From an uncultured Actinomyces sp. (lineage in GTDB: Bacteria > Actinomycetota > Actinomycetes > Actinomycetales > Actinomycetaceae), in contig CALEXZ010000114.1 of NCBI GenBank assembly GCA_937926195.1, forward strand, positions 1 through 56,891: DNA of 56,891 bases, given 5' to 3'. Below are positions 34,292-42,422 of the stretch, one piece after another; the stretch's first letter is position 1; each line of letters starts with the position of its first letter. The notes under the pieces are model-generated. The model saw only the letters and a list, made by a program, of their open reading frames with translations, was not told the DNA's origin and did no database searches. The translations under genes were made by a program, and so were the position numbers.

Positions 34292-34335
34292 ACCGGGTGC
34301 GGTCAGGAGCGTCCTCGCCCCTGACCGCACCCGGT
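34292..34335 (+). terminator. Intercistronic hairpin after the binding-protein gene
   Basis: Perfect 16-bp arms (34292-34307 and 34320-34335) with a 12-nt loop lie between the binding-protein stop and the permease start. It is the third such hairpin after a binding-protein gene in this window. Confidence 0.65.
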
Positions 34336-34389
34336 CGCAGCCCGTGGGCTCAGCGCCCGTACCACCACGAAGGACGAAACGGATTGTCA

Positions 34390-35346
34390 ATGGCGACAGC
34401 AACGACGAGCCCCGCTGCCGGGCTCACAAAGAAGGGGCGGGACAGCGCACCCAGGAGGCAGCCCACGACGTCGGAGAGGCGCCGCAACCTCACCGGCTGG
34501 GTCTTCATCATCCCCGCCGCCGGGCTCATCACGATCATGAGCTTCTGGCCCATGCTCCAGGCGCTCCTGCTGTCCATGCAGACGGGCCGGGGCGCGCGCC
34601 TGCGCTACGCGGAGCCGCTGTGGCTCAACTACGAGCGCCTGTTCGAGGACGAGATCTTCATCATGACGCTGAAGACGACGTTCATCTACCTCATCATCCA
34701 GGTGCCGCTCATGCTCGCCACCGCCCTGGTGCTGTCGGTCCTGCTCAACAACCCGAACCTCAAGTTCAAGGGGATCTTCCGTACAGCGATCTTCCTTCCC
34801 TGCGCGGTGTCGCTCGTGTCCTACTCGCTGGTGTTCCGCACGCTGTTCGCCAACGACGGCTTCGTCAACGACATGCTCCAGGGGCTCGGAATCATCGACA
34901 GCCCCGTCAACTGGCTCGGGGGGACGACGACGGCCCGCATGGTCATCATCCTGGGCCTGCTGTGGCGCTGGACCGGCTACAACATGGTCTTCTACCTCGC
35001 CGGGCTGCAGAACATCGACCCCTCCACCGTCGAGGCGGCCCGCATCGACGGCGCCAACGCCTGGCAGACCTTCTGGCACGTGACCGTCCCCCAGCTCAAG
35101 CCGATGATTCTGCTGACGGCCATCATGTCGACCAACGGCACCCTCCAGCTCTTCGACGAGTCCTGGAACCTCACCCGGGGAGGCCCGGCCTACACGTCGA
35201 TGACGATGTCGCACTACCTGTACGAGCTCTCCTTCCTCAAGAGCCCGAACTTCGGCTACGCCTCGGCCCTGTCCTACGTCATCCTGTTCCTCGTCGCGGT
35301 CCTCGCGCTCATCCAGATGAAGGTCGGTGACAAGCGCGATGCGTAA
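34390..35346 (+). CDS. CUT1 sugar ABC transporter permease (MalF type)
   Basis: Membrane subunit of 318 residues with a hydrophilic N-terminus of about 40 residues and six hydrophobic segments. The EAA loop is VEAARIDGANAWQTFWHVTV. An AAGGA site stands 15 bp before the ATG at 34390 but only 9 bp before an in-frame TTG at 34384, so the protein may be two residues longer. It overlaps the next gene by 8 bp. Confidence 0.9.
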   Translation: MATATTSPAAGLTKKGRDSAPRRQPTTSERRRNLTGWVFIIPAAGLITIMSFWPMLQALLLSMQTGRGARLRYAEPLWLNYERLFEDEIFIMTLKTTFIYLIIQVPLMLATALVLSVLLNNPNLKFKGIFRTAIFLPCAVSLVSYSLVFRTLFANDGFVNDMLQGLGIIDSPVNWLGGTTTARMVIILGLLWRWTGYNMVFYLAGLQNIDPSTVEAARIDGANAWQTFWHVTVPQLKPMILLTAIMSTNGTLQLFDESWNLTRGGPAYTSMTMSHYLYELSFLKSPNFGYASALSYVILFLVAVLALIQMKVGDKRDA

Positions 35347-36151
35347 GTCCACACTCCGTCAGGTTCCCGCCTACCTGTTCCTCACCGTCGCGGCGCTGGC
35401 CTCGGTCTTCCCGCTGTACTTCATGGTCGTCTCCGCGACGAACACCTCCAACGAGGTCCTCGCCTCCAAGATGACCCCGGGCGGCAACCTGCTCACCAAC
35501 GTCCAGCGGCTCCTGGAGCTGACCAACCTCTACCCGGCCCTGGGGTACTCCGCGGCCATCGCCGTGCTGACGACCCTGCTCGCCCTGGCCGTGTGCTCCG
35601 TGGCCGGCTACGGCTTCGAGGTCTACCACTCGCGCGGCAAGGACACCGTCATGAGCATCCTCCTCCTCGCGATGATGATCCCCTTCGCCGCCACGATGAT
35701 CCCGCTGTTCCAGCTCTTCGGGAAGGTCGGGCTCGTCAACTCCCTGTGGGCCGTCATCCTGCCGACGATCTCCACGCCCTTCCTCATCCTGCTGTTCCGG
35801 CAGGCCTCGCGCTCCTTCCCGCACGAGATCATCGAGGCGGCCCGTCTCGACGGTCTGAGCGAGATCGCCATCTTCGTGCGCATGTACGTGCCCACCATGA
35901 AGTCGACCTACGCGGCGGCCGCCGTCGTCACCTTCATGAACGCGTGGAACAACTTCATGTGGCCCAAGATCATCCTCGTCGACGTCAAGTTCCAGACGAT
36001 GCCGATGCTCGTGTCCAACCTCGCGGGCGGGTACGTCACCGACTACGGCGTCCTCATGCTCGCCGTCCTCATCGCGTCGCTGCCCGCGATGGTGGTCTTC
36101 CTCGCCCTGCAGCGCTCCTTCGCCAACGGAATCATGGGATCAGTCAAGTGA
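35339..36151 (+). CDS. CUT1 sugar ABC transporter permease (MalG type)
   Basis: Membrane subunit of 270 residues with six predicted segments and the EAA loop IIEAARLDGLSEIAIFVRMY. The ATG at 35339 lies inside the end of the preceding gene, and the stop overlaps the GTG of lacZ (GTGA), so importer and glycosidase are made together. There is no ATPase gene in the operon. Confidence 0.9.
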   Translation: MRKSTLRQVPAYLFLTVAALASVFPLYFMVVSATNTSNEVLASKMTPGGNLLTNVQRLLELTNLYPALGYSAAIAVLTTLLALAVCSVAGYGFEVYHSRGKDTVMSILLLAMMIPFAATMIPLFQLFGKVGLVNSLWAVILPTISTPFLILLFRQASRSFPHEIIEAARLDGLSEIAIFVRMYVPTMKSTYAAAAVVTFMNAWNNFMWPKIILVDVKFQTMPMLVSNLAGGYVTDYGVLMLAVLIASLPAMVVFLALQRSFANGIMGSVK

Positions 36152-39100
36152 ACACCGAGCTCAGTCACCTCACCGACCCGACCTGCTTCGCCGACAACCG
36201 TCTTCCCGCGCACTCCGACCACCTGTGGTACGCCAACGAGGCGGAGGTCGCCTCCGGCCGCTCCTCCTTCCAGGTGTGCCTCGACGGCGTGTGGAAGCTC
36301 CACTACGCCACGAACCCCTCCCAGGCCGTCGAGGGCTTCGAGGACCCCTCCTACGACGTCAGTGAGTGGGACGACATCGCCGTGCCCGCCCACCTCCAGC
36401 TCCACGGCTACGACAAGCCCCAGTACGCCAACGTCCAGTACCCCTGGGACGGGCACGAGCAGCTCGAGCCCGGTCAGGTCCCCTCCCGGTACAACCCGAC
36501 CGCCTCCTACGTGCGCACCTTCACCCTGCCGCAGGTGCTGCCCGAGGGGGAGCGGCTCGTCCTGCGCCTGGAGGGCGCTGAGTCCGCCGTCGTCGTGTGG
36601 GTCAACGGCACCTACGTCGGCTACGCCGAGGGCTCCTTCACCCCCAGCGAGTTCGACATCACCGAGCACGTGCACGCCGGCAGCAACCGCCTGGCGCTGC
36701 GGGTGTACAAGTGGTGCTCGGGCTCCTGGCTGGAGGACCAGGACTTCTTCCGCTTCTCCGGCCTGTTCCGCTCGGTCTACCTGCGCCGCCTGCCCGCCAC
36801 CCACCTGGCGGACCTGCGCGTGGGCGTGAGCCTGAGCGAGGACCTGTCAACCGCCGAGCTCACCCTGCGCACCACCCTGGAGGGTGAGGGCGGCGTGCGC
36901 GCGGTCCTTGAGGGCGTCGGGCCCCTCGTGACCGGGCAGGACGGTGTCGCCCGCCTGACGGTCACGGACCCGCACCTGTGGAGCGGGGAGGACCCGTACC
37001 TGTACGACCTCGTCATCGAGGTGCTCGACGCCGAGGGCACCGTCACCGAGATCGTCCCTCAGCGGGTGGGCATCCGACGCTTCGGCGTCGAGGACGGCGT
37101 GCTCAAGATCAACGGGCAGCGTCTCGTCTTCAAGGGCGTCAACCGCCACGAGTTCGGCGAGCAGGGCCGCGTCGTGAGCCGCGAGCGCACCGAGCTCGAC
37201 CTCATCGCCCTGCGCCGGGCCAACGTCAACGCCATCCGCACGAGCCACTACCCCAACAACAGCTACCTGTACGAGCTGGCGGACGAGTACGGCTTCTACG
37301 TCATCGACGAGGCCAACCTGGAGACGCACGGCACCTGGGAGTTCCTCGTGCGCCAGAACCAGGACGCGACGGGCGCCCTGCCCGGTAACCACCCCCAGTG
37401 GCGCGAGGCCGTCCTCGACCGTGCCCTCGACATGTACGAGCGGGACAAGAACCACCCCTCGGTCGTCATGTGGTCCTGCGGCAACGAGTCCTACGGCGGC
37501 GACAACATCGCCGACATGGCGGCCCTGCTGCGTGAGAGGGACTCGCGCCCCGTCCACTACGAGGGCGTGTTCTGGGACGACCGCCGCCCGGACTCCACCG
37601 ACGTCGCCTCCCAGATGTACACCCCGGCCGCCGGGGTCGAGGACTTCCTGCGGACCCACCGCGACAAGCCCTTCATCCTGTGCGAGTACGCGCACGCCAT
37701 GGGCAACTCCTTCGGCGGCGTCGACCTGTACATGGACCTGACCGAGCGCGACCCCCTGTTCCAGGGCGGCTTCATCTGGGACTTCGCCGACCAGGCCATC
37801 CGTCTCACCGCCCCCGACGGCACCGAGTACTGGGGCTACGGCGGCGACAACGGCGAGACCCCGCACGACGGCGACTTCTGCGGCAACGGCATCTTCTACG
37901 CCGACCACACCGAGTCTCCCAAGATCCAGGAGGTGCGCCACCTCTTCCAGGGCCTGCGCACCGAGGTCACTGCCGAGGCTGTGACGGTCACCAACCGTTT
38001 CCTGTTCACACGCTCCAGCGCTTACGACTGCGTCGTCACCCTCGAGCGCGAGGGCGTCCTCGTGGCCGCGCAGGACCTGGAGACCGACGTGGCTCCGGGC
38101 CAGAGCGCCACCTACCCGCTGCCCCTGGCGCTGCCCGACGGCACCGGCGGCAGTGCGGGGGAGTACGTCGTGACGGTCTCCTTCCGCCTGCGCCAGGCCA
38201 CCGCCTGGGCGGGGGCCGGGGAGGAGGTCGCCTGGGACCAGGGCGTCGTCGTCAAGGCCCCGGCCGATGAGCTGACGGCCTTCGCCGTGGCCGGCGACCC
38301 GGCCGCCCGCCCCGTCGTCGTGCGCGGCGGCTACAACATCGGGGTGCACGGGGATTCCTTCGAGGTCATGTTCTCCGGGCTCACCGGTGCGCTGACCTCC
38401 TACCGCTACGGCCGCACCCGCGACGGCGGCAGCGAGCTGCTGAGCGCGCCCGTGCTGCCCTGCTTCTGGCACGCCCCGACCGCCAACGAGCGCGGCTACG
38501 GCGGCCCCTACGAGGAGGGCGCCTGGCAGCTGGCCTCGCGCTACCCCCGTCTGGTCGAGGACCACGACTGGCCCGCCGCGGTTGTCGAGCACGAGGACGG
38601 CAGCGTCACCGTGTCCTTCACCTACGCCCTGGCGGGCCTGCCGGGGACCCGCTGCCGCATGGACTACCGCGTGCTGGGTGACGGCACGGTGGAGGTCACC
38701 CAGGTGCTCGACCCGGCCGGTGAGGTGCCCTCGCTGCCCGAGCTGTCGGTGATGATCCAGGTGCCGGGCAGCGTCAACCGCCTCACCTTCTACGGCGAGG
38801 GCCCCGAGGAGACCTACGTCGACCGCCGCGGCGGTGGGCGCCTGGGCGTGTACTCCAGCGAGGTCGACCAGCAGATGGCCGGCTACCTCAACCCGCAGGA
38901 GTCCGGCAGCCACACGGGCGTGCGCTGGGCGCGCGTGACGGACCGCACGGGCCGTGGCCTGCTCGTCAGCGCCCCGGCGGGCGGGGAGATCGAGCTCAGC
39001 GCCCTGCCGTGGACGCCCTTCGAGGTGGAGAACGCCCGGCACGAGTTCGAGCTGCCGGTGACGGGCCGCACCGTCATCCGCCCCGCGCTCATGCGCCGCG

Positions 39101-39201
39101 GGGTTGCCGGCGACGACTCCTGGGGCGCACGCCCCAAGGAGCAGCACGAGCTGCCCACCGGTCGGCTCGAGCACCGTTTTTCCTTTAAGGGCGTGCTCTG
39201 A
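36148..39201 (+). CDS. lacZ: LacZ-type GH2 beta-galactosidase
   Basis: Cytoplasmic retaining glycosidase of 1017 residues, about the size of E. coli LacZ (1024). The domain order is sugar-binding jelly roll, two immunoglobulin-like domains around a TIM barrel, and a C-terminal Bgal_small_N domain (from about residue 745). Acid/base is Glu447 in VMWSCGNESYGG and nucleophile Glu513 in ILCEYAHAMGNS. The GTG start overlaps the permease stop. Because the operon neighbours a GH120 xylosidase and arabinose genes, natural substrates may be plant beta-galactosides rather than lactose, or an alpha-L-arabinopyranoside, which LacZ-like enzymes can also cleave. Confidence 0.93.
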   Translation: MNTELSHLTDPTCFADNRLPAHSDHLWYANEAEVASGRSSFQVCLDGVWKLHYATNPSQAVEGFEDPSYDVSEWDDIAVPAHLQLHGYDKPQYANVQYPWDGHEQLEPGQVPSRYNPTASYVRTFTLPQVLPEGERLVLRLEGAESAVVVWVNGTYVGYAEGSFTPSEFDITEHVHAGSNRLALRVYKWCSGSWLEDQDFFRFSGLFRSVYLRRLPATHLADLRVGVSLSEDLSTAELTLRTTLEGEGGVRAVLEGVGPLVTGQDGVARLTVTDPHLWSGEDPYLYDLVIEVLDAEGTVTEIVPQRVGIRRFGVEDGVLKINGQRLVFKGVNRHEFGEQGRVVSRERTELDLIALRRANVNAIRTSHYPNNSYLYELADEYGFYVIDEANLETHGTWEFLVRQNQDATGALPGNHPQWREAVLDRALDMYERDKNHPSVVMWSCGNESYGGDNIADMAALLRERDSRPVHYEGVFWDDRRPDSTDVASQMYTPAAGVEDFLRTHRDKPFILCEYAHAMGNSFGGVDLYMDLTERDPLFQGGFIWDFADQAIRLTAPDGTEYWGYGGDNGETPHDGDFCGNGIFYADHTESPKIQEVRHLFQGLRTEVTAEAVTVTNRFLFTRSSAYDCVVTLEREGVLVAAQDLETDVAPGQSATYPLPLALPDGTGGSAGEYVVTVSFRLRQATAWAGAGEEVAWDQGVVVKAPADELTAFAVAGDPAARPVVVRGGYNIGVHGDSFEVMFSGLTGALTSYRYGRTRDGGSELLSAPVLPCFWHAPTANERGYGGPYEEGAWQLASRYPRLVEDHDWPAAVVEHEDGSVTVSFTYALAGLPGTRCRMDYRVLGDGTVEVTQVLDPAGEVPSLPELSVMIQVPGSVNRLTFYGEGPEETYVDRRGGGRLGVYSSEVDQQMAGYLNPQESGSHTGVRWARVTDRTGRGLLVSAPAGGEIELSALPWTPFEVENARHEFELPVTGRTVIRPALMRRGVAGDDSWGARPKEQHELPTGRLEHRFSFKGVL

Positions 39202-39205
39202 GCCT

Positions 39206-39235
39206 CCGGTGCGGGAGGGCGACCTCCCGCACCGG
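39206..39235. terminator. Terminator between lacZ and ktrA
   Basis: Perfect 13-bp arms (39206-39218 and 39223-39235) with a 4-nt loop begin 5 bp after the lacZ stop. The convergent ktrA gene ends at 39301, so it can work for both strands. Confidence 0.75.
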
Positions 39236-39300
39236 CCGCCACCGTCGACCGCCTGCGTCCGAGCGTGCCGTCTGCCACGCCGGACGCGGGCGGCGCGCTG

Positions 39301-39966
39301 TCAGGCCCGGTTGGCGAAGCGCTCCAGCAGCGTGGCGTCGCCGCCGACGACGAGCACGTCCTCGGGGGACACGCGGGTCTCCGGCGAGGCGTACTCGAAG
39401 GGCTCGCCCGGGCTCATGAGACCGAAGACGGTGACGCCGTAGCGCGAGCGGATACGGGCCTCGCCGATGGTGAAGCCGTGCAGCTCCGACGGCGGTCGCA
39501 TCTTGACGATGGTGAAGCCGCCCTTCTCCATCTCGATGTAGTCGAGCATGCGGCCCGACACCAGGTGCGCGGCACGCTGGCCGGCGTCGAACTCCGGGTA
39601 GACGACGTGGTGGGCGCCGATGCGGCGCAGGATGCGCCCGTGGGCGCGGGAGATGGCCTTGGCCCAGATCTGTGGGGTCTGCAGGTCCACAAGGTTGCCG
39701 GCGATGAGGACGGAGGCCTCCAGGGAGGAGGCCACCCCCACCACCGCGGTGCCGAACTCCGTGGCCCCCAGCTGCTCGAGGGCCTCCATGTCGGTGGCGT
39801 CGGCCTCCACCAGCGGGATCCGGCCCGTCCACTGGCGCACCAGCACCGGGTCCTTCTCGACGGCGAGGACCTCACGGCCCAGGCGGTCGAGGGTCGCGGC
39901 GACGGCGGAGCCGAAACGGCCCAGCCCGATGACGAGGGTCGAGTCGGTGCGGTCGACGGCGGCCAT
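39301..39966 (-). CDS. ktrA: Potassium uptake regulatory subunit KtrA/TrkA
   Basis: Cytoplasmic gating ring subunit, 221 residues. The RCK_N Rossmann domain opens with VIGLGRFGSAVAATLDRLG, with the acidic residue of the nucleotide site in VEKDP. An RCK_C domain follows from about residue 135. The ATG at 39966 has a CAGGAG site. It is 103 bp downstream of the channel gene on the same strand; a small 8-bp hairpin (40034-40062) lies in between. Confidence 0.93.
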   Translation of the reverse strand: MAAVDRTDSTLVIGLGRFGSAVAATLDRLGREVLAVEKDPVLVRQWTGRIPLVEADATDMEALEQLGATEFGTAVVGVASSLEASVLIAGNLVDLQTPQIWAKAISRAHGRILRRIGAHHVVYPEFDAGQRAAHLVSGRMLDYIEMEKGGFTIVKMRPPSELHGFTIGEARIRSRYGVTVFGLMSPGEPFEYASPETRVSPEDVLVVGGDATLLERFANRA

Positions 39967-40069
39967 AAGCGCTCCTGAGGACGAGGTCGCGGGCCCGCTG
40001 GGCTCGCACGTGCTGGCGACAGGGTAACCGTCCGCCCGCCCGGTCGCTCAGAGGGGGCGGGCTGGGGCC

Positions 40070-41554
40070 TCAGCCGATGAGCGGGCGCTCGGCGGGCATG
40101 CGGATGACGCGGCGCCTCTCGCGCAGCGCCAGCGCGGAGGCCAGGGTCATCGTGCCCACGCGCCCGACGAACATGAGGATGATGATCGTGTACTTGCCCG
40201 AGTCTGGCAGTATCGAGGTGATGCCCGTGCTCAGCCCCACGGTCGCGAAGGCGGAGACCGTCTCGAAGAGGATCGTGTCCAGGGGCAGGTTCGTGATGTG
40301 CAGCAGCAGGAGGGTCGACACGCCCACCGCGGTGGCCCCGATGAAGACGACGGCGACGCTCAGGCGCACGGTGGACAGGGTGATGCGTCGGCCGAAGGCC
40401 TCGATGTCCTCGTCACCGCGCGCCTCGGCCATGATCGCCAGCACGAGGACGGCGAAGGTCGAGACCTTGATGCCCCCGGCCGTGGAGGCCGAGCCGCCGC
40501 CGATGAACATGAGCAGGTCCTGGAGGAACCAGGTCGTCTCGTGCATGGAGGAGGTGTCGACGGTCGCCAGCCCCGAAGAGCGCGCGTTGACGCCCGACAG
40601 CAGTGCGCTGAGGACCCGCCCGTGCGTCGGCAGCCCGCCGAGGGTCACCGAGTTGCGCCACTCGAAGAGACCGATGAGCAGGGAGGACACGAGGGCGAGG
40701 GCCGTGTAGGTCGTCAGCGTCAGCTTGGTGTGCAGGGTCCACTGGCGCGGGCGCGTGCGGTGGCGGGTGACGTCGAGGATGACGGGGAAGCCGATGGCGC
40801 CCACGGCCGTGCCGACGACGATCGGCAGGCACATCCACCAGTCGCTCGCGTAGGGCGCCAGCCCCTCGGGCATGATGACGAAGCCGGCGTTGTTGAAGAT
40901 CGACAGCGACATGAACACCGCGTACCACAGGGCGTGGGGCACGTCCTGTCCCAGCGTGAGGAAGCGCGGGAAGAGCACGAGGGCCAGCACCGCCTCCACA
41001 CCGAGGGCCGTGTAGATGACGGCGCGCAGCAGGGAGGCCACGTCCCCCAGCCGGGACTGGTTCTCGCTCGCCGCCAGCATGCGCTGGGTGAGCCCCACGT
41101 GCCGGGAGACGGCGAAGGACAGCAACGAGGCCAGCGTCATGATGCCCAGGCCTCCGACGAAGGCGCCGACGATGATGACCGCCTGCCCGAAGGGCGACCA
41201 GGCGGTGGCCGTGTCCACGGTGGTCAGGCCGGTGACGCACACGGCGCTCGTCGCGGTGAAGAGGGCGTCGACGAAGCTGACGGCGGGGCTGTCCTCCGGG
41301 GTTGCCAGCGGCAGGCACAGCAGCCCGGTGACGGTGGCGATGATGGCGACGAAGACGATGACGGCGAGCCTGGCGGGGGCGAAGCGGGCGGCGCGCTCGA
41401 TACGCGAGCGCAGTCCCGTGCGCTCCAGCAGGGCGCGCAGGCGGGCGCCGCGGCTCGCGTCCTCCTCGGGCCCGGGACGCGCAGGACGCGGGCTCGTAGC
41501 GGTGGGGGCGCGGTGCTCGGTGCGTGGCGAGCGTGCGCGGGACGGCTTGGGCAC
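40070..41554 (-). CDS. ktrB: Potassium channel/transporter KtrB (TrkH family)
   Basis: Membrane potassium translocation subunit of 494 residues. After a basic, disordered tail of about 65 residues come four membrane-pore-membrane repeats. Filter regions are visible: ATSAVCVTGLTTVD, FNNAGFVIMP, NARSSGLATVDT and VSAFATVGLSTGIT, each with the conserved filter glycine. The start is a GTG at 41554 without ribosome site; AACAAT lies six bases upstream, so the transcript may be leaderless. Confidence 0.93.
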   Translation of the reverse strand: MPKPSRARSPRTEHRAPTATSPRPARPGPEEDASRGARLRALLERTGLRSRIERAARFAPARLAVIVFVAIIATVTGLLCLPLATPEDSPAVSFVDALFTATSAVCVTGLTTVDTATAWSPFGQAVIIVGAFVGGLGIMTLASLLSFAVSRHVGLTQRMLAASENQSRLGDVASLLRAVIYTALGVEAVLALVLFPRFLTLGQDVPHALWYAVFMSLSIFNNAGFVIMPEGLAPYASDWWMCLPIVVGTAVGAIGFPVILDVTRHRTRPRQWTLHTKLTLTTYTALALVSSLLIGLFEWRNSVTLGGLPTHGRVLSALLSGVNARSSGLATVDTSSMHETTWFLQDLLMFIGGGSASTAGGIKVSTFAVLVLAIMAEARGDEDIEAFGRRITLSTVRLSVAVVFIGATAVGVSTLLLLHITNLPLDTILFETVSAFATVGLSTGITSILPDSGKYTIIILMFVGRVGTMTLASALALRERRRVIRMPAERPLIG

Positions 41555-41560
41555 GGTGCC

Positions 41561-41566
41561 ATTGTT
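41561..41566 (-). promoter_or_regulatory. Leaderless -10 box of ktrB
   Basis: Minus-strand AACAAT ends six bases before the GTG start codon, and no ribosome site is seen. This matches the spacing at several other genes in the window. Confidence 0.45.
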
Positions 41567-41704
41567 CCCCGAACAGACCGGTGGTGGCGTCCGCCCCGTC
41601 GCCCGCGCCGGTCACTCCCGTTCCTGGTGGGGCCACAGGTGTGAGATGCGAGGAATGAGACTGATGTGGTACCCAATGTCCTGTGCGTCTGCTGAGGCGC
41701 AGGT

Positions 41705-41710
41705 TATAGT
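41705..41710 (+). promoter_or_regulatory. -10 box of the HTH gene
   Basis: TATAGT is a near-consensus -10 hexamer about 96 bp upstream of the start at 41807. A -35 match at 41682-41687 (TGTGCG) is weak. The surrounding 250-bp divergent gap with ktrB shows nothing else. Confidence 0.5.
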
Positions 41711-41806
41711 GGCGCGGTCCGCCCGGGCGTGCGCCCGACGGCGGACAGGCCGCGGCCCTCGCCGTCGCCGCTCCGCATCCGCACCTCATCAGACGGGACC
41801 ACACGC

Positions 41807-42049
41807 ATGGCACCGGGTCTTCGCACCACCTCCGGCGCTTCGGGCGCCCCCTCGTTCCTCACCGTGGCCGAGGTCGCCGACATCCTGCGCGTGTCGAAGA
41901 TGACCGTGTACCGCATGGTCCACTCCGGTGACCTTCCGGCCATGCAGGTCGGTCGTTCCTTCCGCGTCCCCGAGCGCGCCGTCGAGCAGTACCTTGCGGC
42001 AGGGCTGGGTGACTGGGGACACGAGGAGACGGAGTCGACGGGCTCCTGA
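41807..42049 (+). CDS. Excisionase-type helix-turn-helix DNA-binding protein
   Basis: Small MerR-like/HTH_17 protein of 80 residues. The motif LTVAEVADILRVSKMTVYRM, followed by VGRSFRVPERAVEQYL, is the winged-helix core of this family. It lies 144 bp ahead of the bS22 gene. The same pairing occurs in mycobacteria (Rv0500A-Rv0500B), so it is a conserved chromosomal gene and not a sign of a phage. Its targets are unknown. Confidence 0.88.
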   Translation: MAPGLRTTSGASGAPSFLTVAEVADILRVSKMTVYRMVHSGDLPAMQVGRSFRVPERAVEQYLAAGLGDWGHEETESTGS

Positions 42050-42193
42050 GACCCGCTAGAATCGCCCGGTCACCTGTGTGGACGCGGCGGTCGCCTCCCG
42101 TCCACCTCCCTGCTCGCCCGGCGCCCGCGTCGGCCCGCCGCCCCACCGACGGCACCGCGAGCGACCGGCACGCACGACGAACGAGGAGTCCCC

Positions 42194-42292
42194 ATGGGAT
42201 CTGTCATCAAGAAGCGCCGCAAGCGCATGTCCAAGAAGAAGCACCGCAAGCTCCTTCGCAAGACGCGCCACCAGCGTCGCAACAAGAAGTGA
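42194..42292 (+). CDS. Small ribosomal protein bS22 (AURKAIP1/COX24 domain)
   Basis: A 32-residue, extremely basic peptide starting MGSVIKKRRKRMSKKK and ending RRNKK. It matches the actinobacterial small-subunit protein bS22 (Rv0500B in mycobacteria). The ribosome site is ACGAGGAG. A short hairpin (42298-42326) follows directly. It is easily missed because of its length. Confidence 0.92.
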   Translation: MGSVIKKRRKRMSKKKHRKLLRKTRHQRRNKK

Positions 42293-42297
42293 CGGGA

Positions 42298-42326
42298 TGT
42301 GCCCGGGGCCGTGCGCTCCGGGCACA
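42298..42326 (+). terminator. Hairpin after the bS22 gene
   Basis: Nine-bp arms (42298-42306 and 42318-42326) with an 11-nt loop begin 5 bp after the stop. Confidence 0.5.
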
Positions 42327-42422
42327 CGCGTGTCCTGCCCGCCCCGCGACCCCGTCGCGTCCCGGTAGGCGCCTGCCGGCCACCTATCCTGGCGCCGCAG
42401 CCCGAAGCAGACTGGAGCAGAC

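Noticed and set aside
41807..42049. Phage excisionase
   Set aside because: The HTH family is shared with excisionases, but the gene is paired with bS22 next to murB, a conserved actinobacterial arrangement, and no phage genes are nearby.
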